Source of the DNA: Ascidia mentula
Taxonomy: Eukaryota; Chordata; Ascidiacea; Phlebobranchia; Ascidiidae
DNA length: 64,000 nt
Direction: 5' to 3'
NCBI GenBank assembly: GCA_947561715.1
Contig: OX387201.1
Location: 7,520,001-7,584,000, forward strand
The position numbers were made by a program, and so were the translations under genes. Below, piece after piece: positions 49,532-59,712 of this stretch (position 1 is its first letter; each line of letters starts with the position of its first letter). The notes beneath the pieces are model-generated. The model had not been told where the DNA came from, did no database searches, and saw only the letters and a program-made list of their open reading frames with translations.

Positions 49532-49966
49532 TTGCAACAGGGATGCTTTTCATCACAATAAATAGATGAAACAAAAGCGTGTGTTTGTAATGCAATGGTA
49601 AACAAGACATCATGATTTGCGTGGGGAAGTGTATTATAAGATCGTAGGGCAATCTGCTCCTATTGCTATCACATTCTGTTTGTAAGAGATATTGCCCTAT
49701 CTAGATTGATATTATGAGCCATATAGGTAGCAGCCAGCACGGATACCAAACGTGTTGTTTTATGTCTACTTTTTAAACCAAAGTTAAACATTTTTTGTCT
49801 TGAAACGTGTTTATTGGATATCAAAATGACCGCAGTGGAGACATGTTTGCACACATGCACTTACTTAATGTTCCAAAAAGGAGTAAACGTGACTAATTTC
49901 CTTCTTTCGGGACTGTCCGCTAAGAAAGCTGGTAACTATAGCGTCTCCTTATATTCTGGCAACGAA

Positions 49967-51382
49967 TTATCTCTTGTGCGGGATTTCCGTCCTTTTGTTT
50001 ACGTGCTGAGTTTCCCCGGTGTCCATGTTTACTGTCACGATAGTTCCCGACTTAAGAGGATCTTCAACACCCGGTGAACTGAAATAGTCCAATTTCTCAA
50101 TTTGTGTCTGCACAAACTAACAAAGATATTGCATACCTCTTAACATGCTTGGTGGTGGTGGTTGACCTTAACCTCCTTCTTCGAATGTACTCGGCCACTC
50201 CTAATAGAATTAACAGTGACATAAATAAACTAACAACTAACATAGCATAATCACCTGCGCTTACCGATTACCACAAAGATAACCACAACTCCCCCGCAGA
50301 TTGCTGATATTAGCGGCCCAAATACAAAACGGACTGTTTCAACGTTGTCTGTCTTGCCACGTCCTATTCCAGTAACATTTAACCGCGATTTGTAGCTTTC
50401 TGTGAACGTACAAACATTTTTTCAAGTATGCAATACTTTGCCCTTAGGGGTACAAGAAGAGCACATGAGCTAAGCTACTCAACAACCTGATATGATAGTG
50501 TTAAATTCAAAATTTATTTGTAATTGTGTCTTATTTGTATTTTTAGTTCACTCCATGCTTGAAATATTTTGTTGCTATTTGATATACATACCAGGGCACA
50601 CTGTCGCGTTACAATAGTCAATAAACTGTGGTCCGTCTACGTAGCACCAAAGGCCTTTTGGATCGTGGCCTAAACACAAATGCAATATTCATACTTCGCT
50701 ATCATAATTCTCACTAAAACCATGTAATTGCAACAAAAACGTACAACCATATCACCCCACGAACCTGGATTACGGCAATGATTGTGATGGTCAATTCCGT
50801 TCTCCCCAAGGGGAAATCCAACGTTCGAGTCGGTGGACCACGGGGCACACCGCAAACCTGCAATAGTACGGCTTAAGTAGCCTCTGTACTCAAATCCGTC
50901 GTCAAAGTAGCACATATGGTGTTCTGCAACATATTAGAAATCAATGAGAGCTGCAGACATGGTGTATACACGGTTCGTCTGTGTTGATTGGTACCTAGTT
51001 TGGTACCCAACATATCGACGATTGACCGAAAGGTACCACAAAGTGGAAATCTGTGTGCCTGCTAGTCTACCAGCTAGCACAGTACCACATCAACAGCTGC
51101 ACTGATGAGACCTGTCTGCAGCTCTCATTGATTATTATGGCTCTTTTACGCATATAATATTAGAAATCAAATTGTGGAAAAGGCGTAACTTAAGCATTTC
51201 TTAGCATACTCACTCCATTTAGAACAGTCGTCCCCGGTCCACATGTAAGTACAAAGGCACAAGCGGTAGCGGTCATCCCACGTTCCGTTATTCTGACACT
51301 TTTGTGCTGCTAGTGGACCAACCACGAACAGCATGACTGAAATGGGCTGCAGCATGATAGCGCTTTCGAAATGTTTCACCAC
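49967..51382 (-). CDS. EGF-kringle single-pass membrane protein
   Basis: Exons in order: 51382-51214, 50923-50765, 50669-50592, 50399-50265, 50200-50145, 50107-49967; about 245 residues. Domains: hydrophobic N-terminus (MLQPISVMLFVVGPLAA; start at 51382 or 51355), one EGF-like module (CQNNGTW...CLC...DDC), one kringle across two exons (CYFDDGFEYRG...CAPW...HCRNP, then LWCY and YCNATVC), a transmembrane segment (PLISAICGGVVVIFVVIG), a basic stop-transfer (YIRRRR) and a 60-residue cytoplasmic tail ending IPHKR. The exon 5 donor is ambiguous: GTTAAG at 50144 keeps phase with the last exon, GTATGC at 50136 does not. Size and signal-kringle-TM layout recall vertebrate PIK3IP1, but the EGF module is extra. 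AATAAA on this strand at 49810-49815. Confidence 0.75.
50939..51133. mobile_element. SINE-like element with deleted hammerhead, inverted ends
   Basis: 50939-50959 and 51113-51133 are exact 21 bp inverted repeats. Between them lies a diverged copy of the SINE body (GGTACCTAGTTTGGTACC, then CCACAAAGTGG) and a hammerhead whose AGCUGCA and CUGAUGA (51095-51108) run directly into the cleavage-site end (GUCUGCAGCU), having lost about 24 nt covering the stem II 3' strand, GAAA and the stem III 5' strand. It cannot be an active ribozyme. It lies in the first intron of the kringle gene. Confidence 0.7.
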
Positions 51383-51801
51383 TCTTGCTTACAAGAAAAA
51401 TGATTTGTGTGCTTTGTATACGTTGATGAGCTTACATAACCTAATTGCAGGTACACAATGCATAGATGAAGTTGTTCCTTCCTGTAGGCTTACAAAGCAA
51501 AGCACAATCACTCATGTGAAGGCAGTGGGCGCGATGAAAACACTCGAAGGAAGCAATTTTTGCCTGGGGGCACACGCGCGTGACGTCAAGGATTGTGGGC
51601 GGAATGGTTTGGGCGCCACCAGGAGCAAATTTCTCGCAAAGAGATTACCACTGACGGCGTCTGTGAAACGTCACCGCCTGGTCGTAAAAACAAAACAGCA
51701 CCGGAACCGACATTCGCATTTGTTGCATGCTATTATTCATTCCATTGAGTAATGTATATTTGTGTGACTACTTTAATGCTATGCACTGGTTTGGTTTCAA
51801 G

Positions 51802-53337
51802 ATGGAAATGTGGCTGAATTTATGCATTTTAGCCCTGCAAACTGGACTCACTGTTGGGACGACCGAGGTTAGGTTAAAAATTGCCGATGTGCTATAAAAT
51901 ATAATACACTAATTGTTTTTATTTATTAGCACGTCTACAGCACACTTGGCATTGATTGTGATCCGAATAACACTACAGTCAGGTATAAGAGGGTATACAT
52001 GAAGTAATAAAGTTTAGAACATCCTCGCCTTCCTACATCCGCAGGCTGAACAAAACTAACGTGACAAGGGATTTCCAAGTGGACAAGCTGTTGGACGTCA
52101 CACTTTGGTCAGAGAAGGAGAAATGTAAAATGCAGACAAGTGGAGACGAATTTAAACTGACTCTCAATGAACGGTTCGGACAATGTGCAAATGTATCGGT
52201 GAGCAACCTGCAAAGCATCTTGTCATATGTGTCTGTTGTAAATTCCATTGACGTAGAAAGGCAATCGCTACACAAACGCCACCTACTTGGCAGTTGCAAG
52301 AGGACTAAACAAAACTCAACCAAAAATAATCCACGTTCTTCACTTTGTGAGAAGTTGCTCTTATAAGACGAAGGGTGTCACGTCGTCAACCCAATACATT
52401 TTAACATTAAAGTAAGGATAAACTAAATGTTTTTCCCTTATAATGCTTGTGTTAAACAATTTGATCTTGCAGACCTTTGGAAGTTAACGTTTCTGTCACG
52501 CGAATACCTGAAGTCAGTTTATCTTGGTGCAATGATTGCAATTGCACAGAACAGCGGACGAATCATTCGCTGTATATCGGGAAAGCAAATTATTGTAGAC
52601 TAAATATAGTTCAACCGCCACATGTGACATTATTCATACAGGTGAGATCCTTCTCCAATGACGTTGTTTAGCATTTTTTGGCTAGATTAAATCGGTTTTG
52701 ATCATTGACTCAGACTGCCTTTTGTTGGTTGACGTTTCAATACAAACTCAATAACCTTACACTGAGCAACAATCCAGTGATATTTAATGCCGGGTGAGAC
52801 AGCTTCAAATTCACAAAGGTAAGCATTGCATTTTATGCTAATTTTAGTTTTTTTGCAGATGCGGTAACAACGAAACGGCAGCAAGTTCCTGCGAAAGGCG
52901 AGAGCCACGCCTGATCATTTTTGAGTTTACAGTTGATCTTATGATGGCAATGTACGCAAATATTGGCGAGGTGAATTGCAACGTCACTATTTGCGACGAA
53001 AACAAACAGACAGTTTGCAAGGCAAGTGTTCATTAGTGTTATTTGACTATCGGATTTAGTTTCGATTGTTTGTTGAATATCAGTCCTCCTAATTCAGATA
53101 CTTCGCAAAGTTCACACCGATTGTAAACAAACAGCACTGGTTTAAACAAGCACTTCGAGATTTAACGAGGAAAGCAAAAAACAATTTTCTTTTTGCTTAG
53201 AAAATTATTGGTTATTTTGACCAACTTCTCGTCAACAAAATTGAAATATTTTTTGTAAATATGGGTTTTCGTATTTTCGGAGAGTTGTATAACTACAAAC
53301 TGTAAAACTGCTTTATTTTTAGGACTGTCGTATCTGA
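51802..53337 (+). CDS. Small cysteine-rich secreted glycoprotein, possibly ZP-type
   Basis: Exons: 51802-51867, 51930-51982, 52045-52198, 52368-52411, 52473-52641, 52714-52793, 52859-53021, 53323-53337; phases agree and give about 247 residues. The start MEMWLNLCILAL is a signal peptide. There are many N-glycosylation sites (NNT, NKT, NVT, NHS, NLT, NET) and over a dozen cysteines. The C-terminal part (FEFTV...CNVTICDENKQTVCKDC) has the look of a ZP-C half, but no furin site or membrane anchor follows. The last intron uses AAG followed by GCAAGT, a GC donor. AATAAA at about 53404. Family assignment is tentative; the small 44 bp exon is inferred from phase. Confidence 0.55.
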
Positions 53338-53409
53338 AGCGTTCTACCAAGGATGATTACAACGTTATACAAAGAAAATATTTGGTATTCACAGCTCTAC
53401 TACAATAAA

Positions 53410-54682
53410 GCACGAAGTAACACTGGTGTTCTTTTTACAAATATTGTGTTGATGTTGCTGCCAGTAGGCAACGTCGGTGAACTAAAGTCTAATTGTGTCA
53501 GAAGGACAGATTTTTTTTCAAACTTATATCACGAATGGTTCTGTGTGACTATGATATTATACACTGTTTGCTCTCCAATCATATAAGCAGAGTTAGCAAA
53601 AGCTGAGGACGATCCTTGGGCTAAGTAAATAGAGGAGACATTCATCAACTTACGCTAGGCCTTTTGCACGTTCGTGACAACTGCCAGTTCACGGTGGTAC
53701 CATCAGTCCGCTTTGGTATATGATACTGGACAGCGAAAGTTTGTTGGTTAATTCAGTCATGTGTTGTTTGTGCATACTTGTTTACTGAGTTGTTCTATAA
53801 TCACGTTCGACCAGTTCGTGCACAAAGGAAACAACCCAGCGAAATGTGGTTACATGAGAAGTCTAGCGTGGTTAGTCCGCATTCACTCGGTTTACGCGTG
53901 TTTCATAATAAACAATACAGCTACGCGCTCCCCATTGTGGCAAGCTTCATTGATGGAATCTTCAGTCCATTTTTGTTTGCGAGTCACACATGCGTCTTCA
54001 AATTTGGTCGTACGGTTAAGCGAGATATCAAAGCGCACAAAGTAGTCAGTTAGACAAAAGCAGGATTTGAGGAAGCTGCGCATTCCGTATATGAGCTAAT
54101 TTGCGGAGCATGATAAGTTAAACTGTGTTCTTGGTAAAGATTTCTCTGAATACATTGGAAAACGCGGCTTCGGCGTCGCAAGCTGTAAGAGTATATCGCC
54201 ATAAAAGCACTTTGTTGCCTTGCTCACTTAATCTTATCAAATTGTTTACCCGCCTGCCCTGGCTATTGAGAGGCGAAGCTTCTGGCAGGACAAGACAAAG
54301 AGCTCGTCTGGAAAATTGTCTGTCATTGCCATTCGCCCGTGGCCAGGTTAATTGAAAAGAAGCCTTTGTTAAAATGCCTGCCACTTGCTACTTAATTGGA
54401 GATGTTCATTTCTTGTCATTTCAGCGAGGGACACTCGATATTGGGGCTTCGCCAACGGCCGCTTATTTCAAGGACGACGTTCTGTCAAATACATCACGGC
54501 ATGAAATATTGCGCAGAGGCGAGCAGGCATTGTTTTATCGTCATGAGCCTACAGTAAAAAGAAACACTAAGGAAAGTTGTACAACTGAATGGCGGTTGGG
54601 GCAATGACTGGGAAAACGAGGTGAGTTCGTTAAGTGTCCGTGGAAGCAAACAGATCTCTTTTACGTGAAAGGTAAAAATAAA
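53410..54682. other. No gene assigned
   Basis: Open frames on both strands (for example 53761-54045, 54374-54607) lack a recognisable domain. The stretch ending AACGAG followed by GTGAGT at about 54620 looks like an exon end, possibly a 5' exon of the LIM gene, but I could not phase it. Confidence 0.35.
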
Positions 54683-57386
54683 ATGATTCCCCTATGTACC
54701 ACAGGTGACATATGTGTTTGTTTGTCTTCGAGGCGAGGAAGTTTGTCAATATTTGATAACAGTAATACGGTTCTAGGTGCGGAGACAGTGAGCTTTAGTC
54801 ATCAAACGATATGGATTTATTTTGTGTGTTTGCTTAGTTCATCAGACGCGGATGGAGAAATGGCGTCCAAGCCACAGATGATAAACAATAACTCACCAGT
54901 AAGCAACCTTCCCCCTGAAACCAGAGTGAGTAGGAACACAAATATCAATACTCCGAATACCAACCAACAAAATCAGTAAATGTTAATGTGTTTAAATGCA
55001 GATCGTCTCATCACCATTGGTGTCAAAGGGCAGGGGGCCAAGCGGGGTCGTTACAGTTGTGTCTTTACGCATGAACGGAATGGAGGAACTGTGGCACAAA
55101 TGCTCGCCAGATACTATTGCCAGGTACCAGCAGGACAATTCGCATGTGGTACAACAACCATTAACTTACATCTTATATATTACAGTACCTTGCGTCAATA
55201 TTGTGACGTCATCGGTCGTTGCGTGAAAGACTTTCGCGGATTTGAGATCTCGTCCCATGAAGACCAGTTTCTCATAGTCTTTCAGAAGCCATGGGACGCC
55301 CTTAACTGGTATGGGTCGCAACTGTAGCGGCCTTCTTCGCAAAATGCCTTACACGTCTCACTGTTTTTCGCAGCTGCTTGACCATTCAATCGGCGCTAAA
55401 TCAAACCTCTTGGTCAAAGGAGGTTCTTTCATGTTCGTGCTGCGCAAGGCAAGACGAGTCGCGTGGACTAGCGGGAAGCACAGTTCTTTTTAACGGTCCC
55501 AGGGTCCAGATGGGCGTAACAAGGTACAACCGTCTCCTTTCGAAACTTAGCATACATACAATTCACGCAAAATTGAATATCAACAAATTGTCAGGGGAAA
55601 GGTTTACTCTGAATATGAATACCCAACCGGCAATACAAAATATGGGGGATCGGAACTAGATGTGGCGGTTGGGATTGCTCGCACAGCAAAAGGTAAATCG
55701 TACGAAATCGTATAGGTTTGTATAATTCTCATATAAAACACTGTTTTTTATGACGAACGTAATTGCATATTGTATTAGCTTCCTTAAAACTGCGTTCGAA
55801 GTGAGTTACCCATATATGAATTTGCTTGGCGCATATATAGGTGGCCAGATTTTAGCCAATTCAAGCGCATGGACGGATTTGCAACGGTCCCAACTCACGC
55901 CGTGCATTCACAACGATACAGGACGACACAAAGTGGACGGAAGTGAGAAAAGAATTCGACTGATAGAGGTACATGGGCAATTTTAGTGTGGAACGCGTCA
56001 TTCTACGCCCGCCCCTCAATAGTGACATCCGATACCAATGGTTGTCAATCGACTTTTCCCAATCCAAACCCTATGAGAGCGTCTTCCATTGAAAGAACTA
56101 TTCATTGCTTCGTGCGCGATGTTCTATTTTGGTTAACAGTGGACTATAAAGTTCATTCAATGAAGATTTTTGGGTTTCAGCTGCTCCCTGTTGCATTGTC
56201 TGAAAGGTCGAAGTGGTTCGGAACATCTTGCAGTAACTGTGGTGAACGCATAAGGCCGGACCAGGGATATATAAAGGTACACCATCACCATCCCTAACTA
56301 TAACTGGGCATTCAATTAAACCTTGCTGCGACTGTCTTAACGCAGTTTACAAAACAAATCTTGAAAACAGCGTGTTTGCTTGTGTGCTAAGGAAAGTTTT
56401 GTTGGGTTATTCGTTTGAAAAATCTCGTTGTCTAATCCTTTTAGGCCCTCGGGAGGCATTGGCATCTGAAGCATTTCAGGTAAGCTTAAATTATCCATCA
56501 ATTATTATTTATCGAGTAAAAACACCTGATTGAAGTTTATTTTGAAAGGTGCTGCCACTGTAACACGCCGTTGATGGACTCATACATCGTCAAAGACGGC
56601 ATGCCCTATTGCTTAGGTAAGCCTAATTCATAATAAAAAAAAAAAAAAATTTCAAACAAATTATGCCGCTGTTAAAATGAAAATGTTTTCACAGTATATT
56701 TGATTTATTCAGACGATTTTTTCACGTTGCACGCGCGTACCTGCCACGGATGTGACACAATAATTACTGGATCTTACATCGAAGCGATGTCCAACTATTG
56801 GCATCCAGACTGTTTTGTTTGTCAGGTAAGTAGACCTGGTGTGGACTTGTAGCATACTACCTACAAACCTCTTGGTACTTCCTTTTTTGCGTGACCCTGA
56901 GAGTGATAATTCTCAAGGTGGTTTTGTTTTTGCCACAGAAATGTCGAAGAGCACCGGATGGAAACGAAAATATATATGAACTGAATGCCCTTCCGTTTTG
57001 TTTAAAGGTGTGTGAAAAACTGTAATATACACTATTAATTTGTAGTTATAAATAATCGTATGTAGGCTATATTTGTTTCAATATCTTACGATCTACTTGA
57101 GATGCATACATCATTCGATAATATTCCAAGAACCATTGTGTGTATATACAACTTGATTTACTTTCCGAGGCTCTTCTAGGTGCCGGTGTGCATCGGTTTT
57201 AACAAAACCGGACCTTTTTGACTTCGCATTTTGCGCATTTTGAGCGACGTCAGTATTGAAAATATTTAAATTTTCTAGTGTTACCACGAGGTGGCGAACT
57301 CGGTAAGCAGCGGGCGCAACAAAGCACAGAACAAAGTGATGAGAAGCGAAAACGTCACCAAGCATCACACTGTGATCAAATCGTGA
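54683..57386 (+). CDS. Degenerate class III nucleotidyl-cyclase domain fused to two LIM domains
   Basis: Exons: 54683-54776, 54846-54925, 55002-55123, 55186-55308, 55374-55523, 55595-55692, 55841-55968, 56181-56276, 56445-56479, 56549-56616, 56713-56825, 56939-57007, 57279-57386; phases agree, about 427 residues. Residues roughly 60-275 follow the order of a fungal-type adenylate cyclase domain: SGVVTVVS, LWHKCSPD, GFEISSHEDQF, ALN...W, NGPRVQMGV, YPTGNTKYGG, GGQILAN, LIELLPVAL. The position of the first metal aspartate and the usual N-x-x-x-R pair appear replaced, so catalysis is doubtful. Then LIM 1 (CSNC, HFRC, CHC, CLDD) and LIM 2 (CHGC, HPDC, CQKC, CLKC). The 5' start is uncertain (ATG at 54683, or 54860). 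No signal or membrane segment; probably cytoplasmic. Confidence 0.75.
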
Positions 57387-57399
57387 GCTCTTTCGGTTC

Positions 57400-58340
57400 C
57401 TGATTTTTTTCTAAGCATGCGTCCATAGGTGATGGATCAAAGAGGTTAACACTGCTTTGACGTCACAACTCAACTCCACTTGACACATGTCGAGTATTCG
57501 GCCTGTCAATAGTTTTCGCATCCGCCATGCAATTTTTCGAGTGGCTGAATCCCCATGTGCACATTGATTGCGTCCATTCTGTGCGTTTCTCATTACTGCG
57601 TGATGTCGATTCCTCGAAATTTGGAAACCCATTGCGGACGAGTGTGATTGAGTGTTCCCTGTAAATAACCCTGTTTTGGGCTTGTCGCGCATACCACTGT
57701 TAATAGAATGAAGTTGTCTTGCCGTTCCGCGCGTGTGCGTGTTACTGTTACCCATAATATATTCGCAACTTCGCACAATATACAAAGTGTTTCCAGTGTC
57801 TATTTTTGTTCTCGTTAATTATGAAATGCGACAAAGGCTTTGTCTTGTGTATTTATAGAATCGGTGCCTTGTTTCCTATTAGCGCTGTAAATGTGGTAAA
57901 GACCCTCGTATGGCATTTCCTTTTCTCACAGTTTTCACAGAGTTCAATGGCTAGTGCGCTTGCTTTCTCAGGCCGCGACATTCGCATGGCTTCATCAACT
58001 CTGGTTTTCATATATTTGACATTTCAAATACAACAATCGTCCACGCAGTGCCACAAATCCCTGTGTGGCTAAGGTCATTTACGAAATAGTGTTTTGTGTT
58101 ATTTGCCAGATGTCTTAAATCTTGAATCCAGTTATTTAAATAACAAAACAAATAGACTTTATACACTTTAGAAATACACAGGTATTACACAAAAACAAAT
58201 TCTTCACAATGCTGCATAACAATTTCCTAACCGCGCTATCAAACGGGCCAGAATATTTCTACTGCAAACCTCGTACATGCTTTCTCCTAAAGCATTGATC
58301 GTTTGGTGTTTGGCAAGGAAAATGTCTGCACACCCACAGG
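57400..58340. other. No gene seen
   Basis: Between the LIM gene and a possible minus-strand exon. Short frames on both strands without family resemblance; possible 3' untranslated sequence of the LIM gene. Confidence 0.35.
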
Positions 58341-58594
58341 TTATGCACTTTCCTTTACAAAGGTAACGTCAATTGGAACAGATTCCGGTACGTCGACGTT
58401 CAGTGCTTTGAAATTCATGTTCACGTTATCGATTGCCGGAACCATAGCAATACGGAATTCCCATTCAGCTGCGTCATCGGCACTGACCAAGCGCATACAT
58501 GGGTATATCCCAATGGAAGGCCATATCTCGTTCATGCCGCCACTTAGGAAGCTCATCGACGCGACAGCAACCAATGCGTCAATAGCTGATGTCA
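58341..58594 (-). CDS. Possible terminal exon of an unknown gene
   Basis: A minus-strand frame of 83 codons plus stop, opened by a plausible acceptor (GAATACAG) and containing GGMNEIWPSIGIYPCMRL and NVDVPESVPIDVTFV. Composition is protein-like, and the complementary strand is also open here, which weakens the case. No partner exon joined; a 107-codon minus frame at 58901-59224 could belong to the same gene. Not recognised. Confidence 0.3.
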
Positions 58595-59712
58595 CTGTAT
58601 TCAGTGCCAGGGAAAGTTTTCAACAGCGCCATGTGCATGTTGGCTTGCCTTTATAAAAACCTGCTGGGTAGCGCTGTTAAAAGTATCGGCTTTTGAGACT
58701 TGTTTGGACTCGGTGTCTTAGAAAGGTCTATTTAAGGGAATACAACACCTGCAGTTGTCCCGCAGCGTTAGGCCCTATTTACCCCAGGATTTAGTGTGAG
58801 TTAAAAGACGGACAAACTTGCCTCAACTCCGCCGTGACCGTAAACCACAACAACCGGCAAGCAAAAGCTGTCTCGCCCGAGCACCAATCTACTCTTGTCG
58901 TCACACGGCAATATCTGTGGGCGCGAGACGTTTGAAGTTATAGAGGGTGAGACCAAGTCTCTGTTGCAAGTAACTTAACTCCGATGACCTTTGCAATAGT
59001 TCAGTGTACTGGTGTGTTGCGAACTCTCTTCGAATGAACGAAGTCATTGTGTTGCTTGAAAACGTAAAAAGAAGTTTATCCCCTTGAAAATCTTTCTTCT
59101 GACAACCGACAAATTGGGCCAGAGATGGTTTGCATTTAATACTCGGAACCATTTCTAAAGCTGTTTTGAAAGTGAAACTATAAAATGTTTCTTTCTCAAA
59201 CGGCAGCGATTTATGCCAATACAACGTATTAACTAGATATCATTAGCGTCAAGGGGAAAATGGCAAAAAATCGCCGTGCTCGCATGAAAGTGTAAACCAT
59301 TCCATTAAAAACCCTTATTTATCTCAGAAAAGTCAGTGCCGTAGCAAAACGTCAAACAATTTGTAAACAGACGGTCAGGGTATTTTGAAATAGAACAGAT
59401 GCATTTTTGATGGAGCTGCGTGGTTATTTAGGAGCCCCGCTATTCCTTCTGCAAATTCTTTGAAAACATAAAGACAAAAGGCCAGGTCTTTAAATATGTG
59501 TTTTTATTCAAGCAATACAAGCACTTTTCACAGTTTATTTTTTAGCAATGTGCGAGTAGTGTCTGGACGAGAAGTAAATAAAACATAGGAGATCTCTGCC
59601 AAGGGTGTAAAAAGCAAAGAACCTGGTCGCATTTAAATCAAAACCTGTTTCAACAAAACCGTCGAGTAACACTTGAGATACAGGAGTGATCGGACGAAAC
59701 TAAGCAAAATAA

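Noticed and set aside
49814..50077. Plus-strand 87-codon frame
   Set aside because: It lies antisense to the last exon and tail of the EGF-kringle membrane gene, which has the better support.
55986..56155. Exon between the cyclase-like and LIM parts
   Set aside because: Its frames do not match the phase of the flanking exons, whereas 55968 joins 56181 directly in phase and continues the expected sequence.
58901..59224. 107-codon minus-strand frame
   Set aside because: Protein-like but with no domain, no phased partner exon and no supporting signal; mentioned only as a possible relative of the 58341-58594 exon.
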